This document shows, one piece after another, positions 30,153-39,299 of a stretch of DNA of 64,000 bases. The notes under the pieces are model-generated. The model was not told the DNA's origin, did no database searches, and worked only from the letters and a program-made list of their open reading frames with translations. Location of the stretch: positions 1 through 64,000 of IMG/VR virus record IMGVR_UViG_3300021962_000086; one strand, 5' to 3'. The stretch comes from a virus. The first letter of the stretch is position 1. Each line of letters opens with the position of its first letter. Made by a program: the position numbers and the translations under genes.

Positions 30153-30905
30153 TCAGGGCTGGAATGTAAAGTTGGTGGGGTCACCTGGGTAATCGTCCAG
30201 TGTCTCACCCTCGTATTCTACCACCATTTCACCCGAACGAGCAACAGTGACAGTATAAAATGTTTTAATTTCTCCATCAGAGGCAACAATGATTTCATCC
30301 TCACTGATACTCTCAACATACAGTGTAGGATCAGGTTTACCGAATGGAGTTAGATCAACAGTAATAGAATCATAATCAACCAATCCTTTCCAATAATCAG
30401 GTAACTTAATAGTATTATCTGTCTCTAATTTTCCTCTGATGTAAATTGCTGCCTCAGGACCCTCAACACAAACATGTCTGAGTCTCCATCCTTCTTTGTT
30501 CGGATGTTTGATATCAAAACTCTTCCATGCTTGAGTGTTGATCGTTCCTTGAAAGTTTCCATAGAAAGTACCAGATGAAGTCACATCACTGAAGAATGTG
30601 GCATCAAATCCATCTAAACTACCAGTAACCTTTACATCAGTATAAAAAGTTCCTTTCTTTAAAACATGAAGTTCATCATCTGTTCTGATCTCACCTTCTG
30701 CTTTTACTTTACCACCAAGTTGAGTTAGTCTATTTCTTTTAATCTCAACATCACCAGTAATCTCAGTATTACCTTCCTGCTCTACCTTACCAATAATGGT
30801 AGCACCATCTTGAAAATCAGTGCTCTCACTAAAAGAACATGGCAGTCCAAATCCATTTCCACTTCTACCATCTCTAAGTTTAATTGTTGTTGCGTTTAAA
30901 GTCAT
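30153..30905 (-). CDS. Baseplate-associated or fibre-like structural protein
   Basis: A 250-aa virion-type protein. A beta-repeat half (EITGDVEIKRNRL, GTFYTDVKVTGSLDG) is followed by FDIKHPNKEGWRLRHVC and EGPEAAIYIRGK, a signature that I remember from many cyanophage fibre and spike proteins. Last gene of the late tail operon, ATGA-coupled to the 212-aa gene. Probably a short fibre or a tip decoration. Confidence 0.65.
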   Translation of the reverse strand: MTLNATTIKLRDGRSGNGFGLPCSFSESTDFQDGATIIGKVEQEGNTEITGDVEIKRNRLTQLGGKVKAEGEIRTDDELHVLKKGTFYTDVKVTGSLDGFDATFFSDVTSSGTFYGNFQGTINTQAWKSFDIKHPNKEGWRLRHVCVEGPEAAIYIRGKLETDNTIKLPDYWKGLVDYDSITVDLTPFGKPDPTLYVESISEDEIIVASDGEIKTFYTVTVARSGEMVVEYEGETLDDYPGDPTNFTFQP

Positions 30906-31540
30906 TTTGTCCCTCCAAGACCAGTAGCAGAAATAACACTGTTTGCAACATTACCAGCGGCATCGCCAGCAACAGCACCGACAACACCTGCTGCAAGACC
31001 AAGAATAGACGGAGAACTAAATGGACCTAACGCTGCTTCAACTAAGTCACCAGGAACATAAGAACCTGCAAACATTTTCATACCAAAAGTGTTAGGAACA
31101 CCGTTTCCTCTCTTACCCTCAATACCTACAGTATTTGCTTTGAGTTGAATTCTAGCACCACCAGTAATATTAACATTGCGTCCAGCACTTATGTCAATAT
31201 CTTGCTCTGCATTGAGCATGATGTTCTTAGCTTGGACTCTGACTCTACCACGATCAGCATTGATAACAATGTCACCATTAGCAACACTAATTCTAATGTC
31301 AGCAACATTAGGTTGGTTCTTATCACCAGCACGAACTTCTAGTGTCTTATCTGCTGCAATCCTTGATAGTCCACCTTGAGTGTGTGCAATGATAAAACAG
31401 TCACCGTCATCACTTTCGGCAAAGACCTTATAAACTTCGGCACCAGCAAGACCCTCCGCTGGGTTGCCACTATCAATTCTGAAGTGAGCACCTCTAGAGT
31501 CAATGACTCTTCTTTTATAATTTTTTGGTTTACTTGCCAT
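30902..31540 (-). CDS. Baseplate spike-like beta-helix protein
   Basis: A 212-aa protein. The middle has short repeats with alternating hydrophobic residues (NGDIVINADRGRVRVQAKNIMLNAEQDIDISAGRNV), the pattern of a triple-stranded beta-helix as in the gp5 C-terminus or VgrG spikes. The gene follows the gp5-like gene with a TAATG junction, so the needle domain may be a separate polypeptide here. The Gly/Ala-rich C-terminus is unusual. Confidence 0.6.
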   Translation of the reverse strand: MASKPKNYKRRVIDSRGAHFRIDSGNPAEGLAGAEVYKVFAESDDGDCFIIAHTQGGLSRIAADKTLEVRAGDKNQPNVADIRISVANGDIVINADRGRVRVQAKNIMLNAEQDIDISAGRNVNITGGARIQLKANTVGIEGKRGNGVPNTFGMKMFAGSYVPGDLVEAALGPFSSPSILGLAAGVVGAVAGDAAGNVANSVISATGLGGTK

Positions 31541-33633
31541 TATACGCAGTCGATAGAAGAGACAATTCCAACTTGACGATCTGTAGGTAGGATGCCAAAG
31601 ACAGGTTTGAGAATGGCACCAAATCCAGTATCACTTTCGACTCTGAGATCTGGTAAAGTCTCGTCGAATCTCAAGATATTTAGAACCTTAACCTCAGTGA
31701 TTCCTCCATTGTCATCAACTCTGATGTCAAAGATCGGACTTGTTCCGATACCAGCACCAACGAGAGTAACTCCTTCTGGAGCAGGAGTGAATACATTTCC
31801 AGAGGGAGAAACTCCAGGAATCACAACTCTGTCAGTCTGTTGATATCCAGATCCAGGATTTACTACAACAACCTGAGTCAGTCCACTATTCGCTGCGTTT
31901 TCATTTTCAATAGCAGGATAATTTTCACCAGTTGTTGTCATCACGATTGCAACTACTTGATCACCATTTTCTCCACCGAGAATTGCTTTAGCATTAGCAC
32001 CGTATCCAAGACCACACTTATCTCGGAAATTGACCATGGGAGGATATCTATATCCAGATCCAAAGTTTGTCATTTCAACACCGATGATGCTACCAGTCCT
32101 CTCTACACCGCCGACGATATCTCCAAGAGTAGTTCCACTACCAGAGTCAGCAGCGTCGAGGAAGTACCCCATGATTACTTTAGCAGCAGCACCTGCTCCT
32201 CCACCACCAAAGATCTCAACATAAGGTCCAGTGCAATTCTCAGGGGGACCAGCATAACAACCGCCAGGAATGACCGAGGAAGACCCGCTAAGGAGACTTC
32301 CATCACCAAAGATGTCCCAGCTACCATATTCTTTTTCAAAGTCATTGGCGAGGTTTGCAGCACCCCTAGAGAAGTTCATGGCATTCATGACATACTCAAA
32401 GGGATCTTCACCTTTCTCTTTGCTATTTCCGCCTACAGTATACTCTTTGTCTTGAGGACACTTGCCATCGTTAGACTGATTGCAATCAAGGAAAGAAGCA
32501 ATGCTATTGATATTATCAGCAGCACTCAACAGGAAGTCAGTGATATTGAGTACAGGGTCAAGAATTTTAGAGATTCCTTGCAGAGGTCCACTTATTGCAT
32601 CGACTAATTGGTCGATGATCTTATTCATGAATGCGCCAACAAACTGAGCACCTAAGCAACCAGCAAAGTTCTTTCCCGTATCAACCAAATCTCTCAGGAG
32701 TCCTTCGATGATTCCAAACAGACCCTCAACTACAGCATTAGCGATACAACCGATTGCTTCTTGTACTGTATAAGTAGGTGCCAGCATTGATGCTTGAACT
32801 GCCACTCCTGCTTTATGTGCAGCAACTGAAGATCCCGTCGATGCAAATACTGCGGCATATGCTGCCTTATATAACTTATCTAAACCTTTCTGTCCTTCCT
32901 TTTCAATCTTATCAAATAACTTCTCAATCAGAGTTCCTACAAACTGATTCGCAGAAGTTTTGAGGATATCTGCCGTTGCTCTGATTTCATTTTCTAAGTT
33001 TTGTCCAGCGAGAGCAAACTTTTGAACTCTATTGAGAAACTTCTCAATCTCAGTCGTCATCCTGCTGATAGGATTTTTCTTACATGTATCAGCAGTTTGT
33101 ACACTTTCACCACACCCTGCTGTATCGCATGTTTTGCCTGTTGTGCCTGCAGTAGGTTGACAAGTTTTGTTCTGCTCACAACTCTCGCTTACAAATCCAT
33201 TAATCGGTTTAGGAGTTACATCAGAATAAGAAGTACCAGGATTAAATGCTGCAGGTTCTCCTTTTCTATTAACTAACTGAGTTCTGGGAAATACTCCAGT
33301 GATTAAAGGAACTTGTTGGGCATCACCATCAAGAAAGAAACCGAATACAATATCACCCTGCTGAATAACAGAAGATGTAGCATATTGTGCTCCTCCAGAT
33401 CCAGCAGTTACTGGTAACAATAAATTTGCCCACGGCAATTCTTCATCGGGAAGATCCCCGACATTGAAAGGATGGTGTCCAGCGATTCTTACCTTACATC
33501 TATTCCCAACACCTTTTCCTTCTGATACTTGTTCAGCTTGGGATGCGTTGCTGGGCACTTGTGCGCAGAACCACTGGAATCCATCTTTTCCAGCAAAATG
33601 ACTGTTACCGATTAAAGATTCGATTCCTGCCAT
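31540..33633 (-). CDS. 5: gp5-like baseplate hub subunit without lysozyme domain
   Basis: A 697-aa hub protein. Residues about 1-125 form the gp5 OB-fold part: FAGKDGFQWFCAQVP, NRCKVRIAGHHPFN, LPDEELPWANLLLPVT. The lysozyme domain of T4 gp5 is missing. The middle is an unrelated helical region with Cys-rich parts. The C-terminus has repeated FGSGYRYPP and NPGSGYQQ motifs. The hub sits at the tail tip. Lytic functions are probably carried by the M23 protein upstream. Confidence 0.8.
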   Translation of the reverse strand: MAGIESLIGNSHFAGKDGFQWFCAQVPSNASQAEQVSEGKGVGNRCKVRIAGHHPFNVGDLPDEELPWANLLLPVTAGSGGAQYATSSVIQQGDIVFGFFLDGDAQQVPLITGVFPRTQLVNRKGEPAAFNPGTSYSDVTPKPINGFVSESCEQNKTCQPTAGTTGKTCDTAGCGESVQTADTCKKNPISRMTTEIEKFLNRVQKFALAGQNLENEIRATADILKTSANQFVGTLIEKLFDKIEKEGQKGLDKLYKAAYAAVFASTGSSVAAHKAGVAVQASMLAPTYTVQEAIGCIANAVVEGLFGIIEGLLRDLVDTGKNFAGCLGAQFVGAFMNKIIDQLVDAISGPLQGISKILDPVLNITDFLLSAADNINSIASFLDCNQSNDGKCPQDKEYTVGGNSKEKGEDPFEYVMNAMNFSRGAANLANDFEKEYGSWDIFGDGSLLSGSSSVIPGGCYAGPPENCTGPYVEIFGGGGAGAAAKVIMGYFLDAADSGSGTTLGDIVGGVERTGSIIGVEMTNFGSGYRYPPMVNFRDKCGLGYGANAKAILGGENGDQVVAIVMTTTGENYPAIENENAANSGLTQVVVVNPGSGYQQTDRVVIPGVSPSGNVFTPAPEGVTLVGAGIGTSPIFDIRVDDNGGITEVKVLNILRFDETLPDLRVESDTGFGAILKPVFGILPTDRQVGIVSSIDCV

Positions 33634-33845
33634 CAGTCGTCGTAAACTCTACACTCAAGAGCATTAGGGTTAGCATCACAATAAAGTTCTAGAGGAGTGG
33701 GATCGTGACTTTCGCCAGGATGATTTTCCTTATATGCCTCTAAATCATGCAATTCTCCTTCTACATGTCTCCTTTGTTGAGGAGATGTTGTGGGATCTTC
33801 GAGGATCTTTTTGTCTTGCTCAATGTGAGCGTCGATGTTTTCCAT
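33633..33845 (-). CDS. Small hub-cluster protein
   Basis: A 70-aa protein starting MENIDAHIEQDKKILEDPTT. The first half is a charged coiled-coil-like helix; the end has two Cys (YCDANPNALEC). It lies between the hub genes and probably has a structural or assembly role. Function unknown. Confidence 0.65.
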   Translation of the reverse strand: MENIDAHIEQDKKILEDPTTSPQQRRHVEGELHDLEAYKENHPGESHDPTPLELYCDANPNALECRVYDD

Positions 33846-35150
33846 TTACTTCTGTCCTGTAGTTCCAAGAGAATCTCTCACCACTCTCAATCCCGTGTAT
33901 GATGTAGTAGGTCCAAAAATGTGAGTGATTTCCTTTATAATATATAGACCACTCTGCTCAGTGTCAATATCAGGTTCTTCGGAAGTATTATCTGGAATTT
34001 CAATATAAATGGGTTCTCCAGCAAGTAAACCAGTATTGCATGGAATAAGGAGAGTATAATCCTGAGAGAAGAACCTACTATAGTCCGATAATGCCTGTGC
34101 CTCACTATTCAAAGGATCCCAGTTAAGAGCAGTTGAGACTCCAGCAAAGGCAGTTCCTGCATCTAGAATACCAAAGGTAATCCTAGAAGCAAACATTGTG
34201 TTGGGAATATTATATGGATCAGCAACCAATGGTGCTTTTTCTGCCTTTCCAAGTCTAATTTCTTTTGGATTTTTAAAAACAGATATATTTGGTTGAGTAA
34301 ACTCAAAAGTAAATGGATTGAAATAGATTCTGTAGATAGAATCCTCACCCTTACCTAGAGAATCAGACAAGTCTCCAGTTGAATTTGCTTTGATATCTAA
34401 AATCTTGTACGCATTAATCAATGGATCTTCAATAGAAGAATCCATGAGTTGACTATAGACATATTTTTTCTTCTGTATTGTCTTTTTGTTATCTACAGCA
34501 CTCTTGATTAATCCATGCATAGATCTAAAGTTAAATCCCTCTCTTGTCTGCCAAAAGAAGAATCCAGCAGACTTACTCTTTGCACCTACGGGAACACCTT
34601 TTTTGCAAAGTTGAGTAATAATCCTGAAAGGTTTCCGCATGTTACCATAAACAGTACACGGAGATTCACACTCTTCAATCTCATTAATTGCAAGAGGATC
34701 TAAAATCCTGATCATTTGATCGACAACCTTATTGATTGTCATTCCAGTGTATTTTCTAGCGACTCTGACTTGATCGTTTGTGAGTTGTTCTCTAGATACC
34801 AATGAAAGTCTAAAGGACTCAAATTGTTTATCCATAACGATGTCCTTTACATCATTCACATATAGAACATATTCAAGAGTTGCTTCCTTATCAAGAGCAT
34901 CATCTAACGGAGTTTTAATCTTAAAGTGAACTCTCTCACCCTTTCTAATCGGGAGTCCATTATAAAATCCTTTTCCATCTTTGATATTACCCGTATTCGC
35001 AATATCCAGAACTGCACTTACACACGGAGAATGGAGATCTTCAAAATATTGAAAATTGATAATATAACCCAGCAAGGAAAGTTTGGTGCTTCCATCCTTG
35101 GAGTAGATATCAAAAAGTTCGTATTTTGAAGCGCCTGTTACTTCTGCCAT
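33846..35150 (-). CDS. Baseplate hub protein, gp27-like (inferred)
   Basis: A 434-aa virion protein beginning MAEVTGASKYELFDIYSKDG. It has late-control/hub-like features: a beta-rich N-terminus (LLGYIINFQYFEDLHSP), a central helical part and a C-terminus with ETHIFGP-type segments (YIIKEITHIFGPTTSYTG). In T4 the hub is gp27 with gp5; position next to gp5 and size support a gp27-like role. No direct sequence proof. Confidence 0.55.
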   Translation of the reverse strand: MAEVTGASKYELFDIYSKDGSTKLSLLGYIINFQYFEDLHSPCVSAVLDIANTGNIKDGKGFYNGLPIRKGERVHFKIKTPLDDALDKEATLEYVLYVNDVKDIVMDKQFESFRLSLVSREQLTNDQVRVARKYTGMTINKVVDQMIRILDPLAINEIEECESPCTVYGNMRKPFRIITQLCKKGVPVGAKSKSAGFFFWQTREGFNFRSMHGLIKSAVDNKKTIQKKKYVYSQLMDSSIEDPLINAYKILDIKANSTGDLSDSLGKGEDSIYRIYFNPFTFEFTQPNISVFKNPKEIRLGKAEKAPLVADPYNIPNTMFASRITFGILDAGTAFAGVSTALNWDPLNSEAQALSDYSRFFSQDYTLLIPCNTGLLAGEPIYIEIPDNTSEEPDIDTEQSGLYIIKEITHIFGPTTSYTGLRVVRDSLGTTGQK

Positions 35151-36703
35151 TATTGCCTGTTAATTGCTTTTAGATTCAAAAGAGCTATTTTGACCGCTTC
35201 AAGTTCAGAAGCAGGTAATTCTGGTACTGCATTAGCAACAGTAACAGCCATTGTTTGCTCTCCATATGTAAGCGCATCTTTGGTATTTAGATCCAACATA
35301 GCAACATCAAACGGAATGACTTTTGGCATTTTCGCAATCTCAAGTGATGGCATATTCTTTGGATCGCCAAGAATAGATGGACCCAGATAATTAGCAGAAA
35401 TTTTGGGATCAACTACAACTCTCTTAACGGGACCAACGACTTTTCCACTGAAAGGAGCTGTGGGAGCAAATCCAAAATCAAGAGGATCAATTACATTAGA
35501 TCTTGGAGTTCCAGTTATACCTTCTACTTTTCCAAGTTCCCAGTGAAGGTGAGGTCCAGTAGATCTCTCACCTGTCGAACCAACTCTACCAATAACTGTA
35601 CCCGTAGATACCTTATCACCTTTTTTATATGGACTTGCTTCATTCATATGCCCATAGAAATGTTCAAGTCCATTAGCATCTGTAAATGCGATCCAATTTC
35701 CATAATTTTTTTCCCAACCGCTATCTTGAATAACAGAATCAGAAGGAACTACAAGTGCTGTGTTATATGCTGCTGGAATATCTCTTCCAGCATGTATCCT
35801 CCCTCTAGAGGTACTATATCCTGCTTTTTCTCCAATTGCAAATCCAGGCGGTTTTGCTCCTGTTTGCGAAATCAAAGGAGCTTTTGGATCATATTTTTTA
35901 GGAGGTTGACGCCATGGTCCCGAAGGAGTAACGATTACTGGTTTGGGGGGAGTTGCAGGTATCTGAGGTTTAGGTTTTTGTTCTGCTGGACGCTCTATCG
36001 GTGGCGGCGTAACAGGTGGCGGAGTTACTGGAATCATAGGAGTCGTTGGCTTCGTGTCTAGACCTAGTTGCTCTCGCGCCTGACGATATTCATCTTGACT
36101 CATATTGCCAAGATTTGTCAGTTCTTTACTAATGTCGTCGAAACTATTCCCTAGATCCGTTTTAAGTTTAGTCGCAGATCCAGTGAACTCATCAAACTCT
36201 TTTCTGAGTTTTCCTTCACTATCTAGGAAATCCCAACTTTTAATGTTCTCAGCAAACTGCCTGAATACATCACTAATCTCTTTGAATACTGACTGAATAT
36301 TGCTCCAAGTTTGCTGTACAGCGTCCCATAATTTCTGAACAATTCTTGTTACTTTATTGACAATAATAATAACTTCTGGAAGTTTTTGAACCAGATAATC
36401 AAGAAGAATCCATCCAGCAGCACTCAAAAGTCCCTGAAAGATGCTCTTCGCACCCCTCATAATATTATTAACTCCACCCTTAATAAAATTATTAGACTGC
36501 TTTGCTTCGACTATCTTTTCAGCATCTTTTTTCTGTACAGCATCAAATTGCTGAACATTCAATCTATTTTTTTCTGCTTCTCTAACCTTATCCTTTCGGA
36601 TATCTTGACCTAAAGATTTGCGGATACCTTGGGTCGTCTGCCTCAAAGAAAGCAGTCCATATTCAACAATATTAAGTGCTTCATTTGATGGTATTAGTTT
36701 CAT
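35150..36703 (-). CDS. Tail protein with M23 peptidase domain
   Basis: A 517-aa virion protein. Residues about 65-115 contain a hydrophobic helix (GLLSAAGWILLDYLVQKLP). The region 115-210 is helical. A Pro-rich linker spans about 218-265 (TPPPVTPPPIERP). Residues about 285-400 form a zinc peptidase M23 (LytM) domain with His304xxxAsp308 and His385-x-His387 (GPHLHWE). Such enzymes cut peptidoglycan cross-links during DNA entry. It could be a tail-lysin in place of the missing gp5 lysozyme. Confidence 0.85.
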   Translation of the reverse strand: MKLIPSNEALNIVEYGLLSLRQTTQGIRKSLGQDIRKDKVREAEKNRLNVQQFDAVQKKDAEKIVEAKQSNNFIKGGVNNIMRGAKSIFQGLLSAAGWILLDYLVQKLPEVIIIVNKVTRIVQKLWDAVQQTWSNIQSVFKEISDVFRQFAENIKSWDFLDSEGKLRKEFDEFTGSATKLKTDLGNSFDDISKELTNLGNMSQDEYRQAREQLGLDTKPTTPMIPVTPPPVTPPPIERPAEQKPKPQIPATPPKPVIVTPSGPWRQPPKKYDPKAPLISQTGAKPPGFAIGEKAGYSTSRGRIHAGRDIPAAYNTALVVPSDSVIQDSGWEKNYGNWIAFTDANGLEHFYGHMNEASPYKKGDKVSTGTVIGRVGSTGERSTGPHLHWELGKVEGITGTPRSNVIDPLDFGFAPTAPFSGKVVGPVKRVVVDPKISANYLGPSILGDPKNMPSLEIAKMPKVIPFDVAMLDLNTKDALTYGEQTMAVTVANAVPELPASELEAVKIALLNLKAINRQ

Positions 36704-38370
36704 GCCGTCTCAAAAGTAGAAATAGAGAAGGTAAGATTTGTAATATTATATGGATTTTGTGTCATGAAATTAGTGGGATATCCAGTACCCACCGCAGCAG
36801 TTGCTACAGGTGGAAGTGCTTCTCTTCCCTTAGAAGAATATGGAACAAAAGCAAAAGAAAAATCAGGTTCTGTTGGTTGGGCAACAGATGATGCTATTTG
36901 GGTATTTACTTTCGTGTTTATTCCCTTTGTTTCTTCCATTGCTTGCGCAACCGTTTCTGATGCAGCTACAGGGGAAGCAGAGGATACTTCCTGAGGTTTA
37001 GGTTTGCCAATGGATGTATCTAATTCTTCCTTAAGTTTACCTAAATCTTTACCTTTCAGTCTGCCTGGGCTTGGATCCCCAACTCGCACTTCAAAGGGAG
37101 CCAATCCAGGTATCCTGAATGGTTGATCAATTAGACTATTAAACATATCTTTATCGCCAAATTTGCCAAGCAGTGCTTCAACAAAATCTCTTCCTTCAGA
37201 ACTCATTTTAAGTGTTAAGGATTTAACAAACTTCATTGAGTTTATCATTTTGTTATATAAAGAATCACTCTGGGATTTAAGTTCATCATACCGTGCTTTT
37301 TCTTGCGGATTCAACTTAGCGTACTCTCTGGTGCCAATGATTTTTGACATCTCTTCTTCTATAGCTTTAAGTTGAGTCTGATATGAAGACAAGACACCAA
37401 CAGCCGCACTTATGTCGTTAATAATTGGTTTATCAGATTGCTTAAGTTTACCAGGATCGTATCTATCAAATATTCCATCATCAATCTGCTTGATGTTCTG
37501 TTCAATTTCAAGAAGAAGTGATCCTTGAGGGGTGAATTCTTTTGCTCCAGGAACCCATTTCAACCACGGATGTTCTTTGAGTAATTTTTCTTTTCTTCTT
37601 TGCAGTTCTTCTTTAGTTGCTTTCTTTCCTCTTTCAGCGATCATGTCAATGACCATTTGAGTATATGACTCGTAACCACCGCGACCCATTCCACTCAATC
37701 CCATACCCTTGATAATCTCAAGGAGTTTAATTCCTCCATAAACAGCAGCAGCACCTAACCAAACCCATGGATTTGCCATTAAACCGATCAATGCTGGAAG
37801 TTTGAATAATAAACTAGTTACAAGACCGCTAATAGCACCAGTAACTAAACCAATTCCACCATTTAACGCAAGACCAACACCTGCTGCGACTGCTAATCCT
37901 TTAATTAGATCATTCTTGATTTTCTCTAATTCTTCAGTATCTCCTTTCTGCCATGCTTCTAACGCATCTATTCCCTTCAGTCCTAACCATCCCATGAACA
38001 AAGATTCGAGAGCTTTCATGAACCCATCAAAAGGTCCACGAATCTTTTTACCTAATGCTTGAACAGGTTTAATCAGTGCCTGCTTAATTGAACTTTCAAC
38101 GAAGTTTTCCTCTGCGCCCTTCGCAGTTCTATCAATCTCTTTTCTTTTCTTATCAATCTCTTGATTATCTTCTACAGCATCTTGCTGACCCCTCTTTACC
38201 AAAAGGTCAGCAATGGCACTCAGATTTCTTCTAATGGCAAGAATATTTTTATTAAGAGAATTATACTGCTTCTCAGTAACATATCCAGCAGAAGTTCCCT
38301 CCCGATCAACATTACCTTCGGGAGTATCTGGTCTACCAGGAGGAAGTAACTTTTGTGGATCAATAGCCAT
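36700..38370 (-). CDS. Tape-measure candidate
   Basis: A 556-aa protein directly downstream of the chaperone pair, where the tape measure gene usually lies. It has a helical N-terminus, hydrophobic segments at about residues 155-218 (GLAVAAGVGLALNGG, SGLVTSLLFKLPALIGLM) and a long helical region with charged repeats. T4 gp29 has about 590 aa, so the size fits. The start overlaps the previous stop as TGATG. Assignment rests on position and layout, not on a direct sequence match. Confidence 0.5.
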   Translation of the reverse strand: MAIDPQKLLPPGRPDTPEGNVDREGTSAGYVTEKQYNSLNKNILAIRRNLSAIADLLVKRGQQDAVEDNQEIDKKRKEIDRTAKGAEENFVESSIKQALIKPVQALGKKIRGPFDGFMKALESLFMGWLGLKGIDALEAWQKGDTEELEKIKNDLIKGLAVAAGVGLALNGGIGLVTGAISGLVTSLLFKLPALIGLMANPWVWLGAAAVYGGIKLLEIIKGMGLSGMGRGGYESYTQMVIDMIAERGKKATKEELQRRKEKLLKEHPWLKWVPGAKEFTPQGSLLLEIEQNIKQIDDGIFDRYDPGKLKQSDKPIINDISAAVGVLSSYQTQLKAIEEEMSKIIGTREYAKLNPQEKARYDELKSQSDSLYNKMINSMKFVKSLTLKMSSEGRDFVEALLGKFGDKDMFNSLIDQPFRIPGLAPFEVRVGDPSPGRLKGKDLGKLKEELDTSIGKPKPQEVSSASPVAASETVAQAMEETKGINTKVNTQIASSVAQPTEPDFSFAFVPYSSKGREALPPVATAAVGTGYPTNFMTQNPYNITNLTFSISTFETA

Positions 38371-38549
38371 CAGATACCGTTAGCTTGCTGTGCCTTTAGA
38401 TTCTGCTCTTCAATATAGGATTCTAACAAAGCAAGGTAAATATCCCGTTCAAAGGGATACATGTTCTCAATGTCACTCAAGGAGTATTTATGATGCTGCA
38501 TCAAGGCAAAGTTAATCTTATAATAAGATACAATGTCTGAATGCAACAT
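38370..38549 (-). CDS. Tail assembly chaperone, second part (-1 frame)
   Basis: A 59-aa ORF from ATG 38549, in the -1 frame relative to the upstream gp26 gene. It contains HHKYSLSDIENMYPFERDIYLA, which resembles the second part of tail-assembly chaperones. No Shine-Dalgarno precedes its ATG, so it may be made only as an extension of gp26 by ribosomal frameshifting. The frame is open from the slippery site (38558-38564) to the stop at 38370. Confidence 0.65.
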   Translation of the reverse strand: MLHSDIVSYYKINFALMQHHKYSLSDIENMYPFERDIYLALLESYIEEQNLKAQQANGI

Positions 38550-38551
38550 CG

Positions 38552-39265
38552 CTAGCTGAAAAAACTTGCCAGTCCCTCCAAGACGATTTCGTTCTCAACA
38601 CCAGTATTGGGATTCTCAAACTTAGCAGTATAAGAAAGTCTGGGCATTGTAGAGAAGAATCTCTCAATTTGTTTAAACTGAGAAGAATTTAGCTGTTCAA
38701 TAAATTGAATCCATTCTTTTTTAGTGTGATCCTTCGCGTTCCAAGTTTCTTCCTCAGAATAGATCATTTCAACGCAATTAGCGATAACATCAAAAGAAGT
38801 ATCAATGCTAGTTGCTTCGCCAAAGTTTTCTGAGATGAATTGTGTTAGAGACGGGTATGCCATTCTCAAAGTCAAAGTTTCATCGACCTTGATATCACGA
38901 GTATGGTTAGGATCATCAACAACCTTAATCTCATCAATATAGATAGTCAAGGGAACTTTAGTCTCACCGTCATCCTGACAAGTTACGATGACATCAATAG
39001 ATTCTCCAACTGACTTACCACGGACATTGAGGAACAGATACTCAATATCAAAGGTAGAGAGTTTATCGATATTTACTCCACGAGTCAAAATACAAGCAGA
39101 AAGAACTTCTTTAATTGCACTGGCAATCTGATCAAGTTCATCACTCTCCATTGCCATTACAAGAACTTTCTCTTCCTTGACAAGGAATGGGCGGTACTTA
39201 ATTTTTTTTCCAGTAGACGGAATAACCAACTCAAATGTCGGAGTCGCAATCTTAGGTAAAGGCAT
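38552..39265 (-). CDS. 26: gp26-like baseplate hub/tail assembly chaperone
   Basis: A 237-aa protein of the T4 gp26 type: MPLPKIATPTFELVIPSTGK, KYRPFLVKEEKVLVMAMES, then EEETWNAKDHTKKEW and MPRLSYTAKF. The gene ends SFFS then TAG. The codons AGT TTT TTC AGC TAG contain a slippery heptamer just before the stop. Position upstream of the tape-measure candidate fits a chaperone. Late promoter at 39292-39299. Confidence 0.75.
   Translation of the reverse strand: MPLPKIATPTFELVIPSTGKKIKYRPFLVKEEKVLVMAMESDELDQIASAIKEVLSACILTRGVNIDKLSTFDIEYLFLNVRGKSVGESIDVIVTCQDDGETKVPLTIYIDEIKVVDDPNHTRDIKVDETLTLRMAYPSLTQFISENFGEATSIDTSFDVIANCVEMIYSEEETWNAKDHTKKEWIQFIEQLNSSQFKQIERFFSTMPRLSYTAKFENPNTGVENEIVLEGLASFFS
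38558..38564 (-). other. Candidate -1 ribosomal frameshift site
   Basis: Minus-strand heptamer T TTT TTC, read in the gp26 frame as (AG)T TTT TTC. It fits X XXY YYZ exactly. It lies four bases before the gp26 stop codon. A -1 shift would join gp26 residues to the 59-aa ORF and avoid the TAG. Confidence 0.7.
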
Positions 39266-39291
39266 GATATCCTATAGGATTTTCAGTATGA

Positions 39292-39299
39292 TTATTTAG
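39292..39299 (-). promoter_or_regulatory. T4-type late promoter
   Basis: Minus-strand CTAAATAA, 26 bases before the gp26 ATG. Its TAA is the stop of the 264-aa gene. It would drive the late tail operon. Confidence 0.65.

Noticed and set aside
38552-38570. Reading the gp26 stop as a simple gene end with an independent second gene
   Set aside because: The ATG of the second ORF has no ribosome-binding site and the slippery heptamer is in the exact phase, so frameshifting is the better explanation, though not proven.
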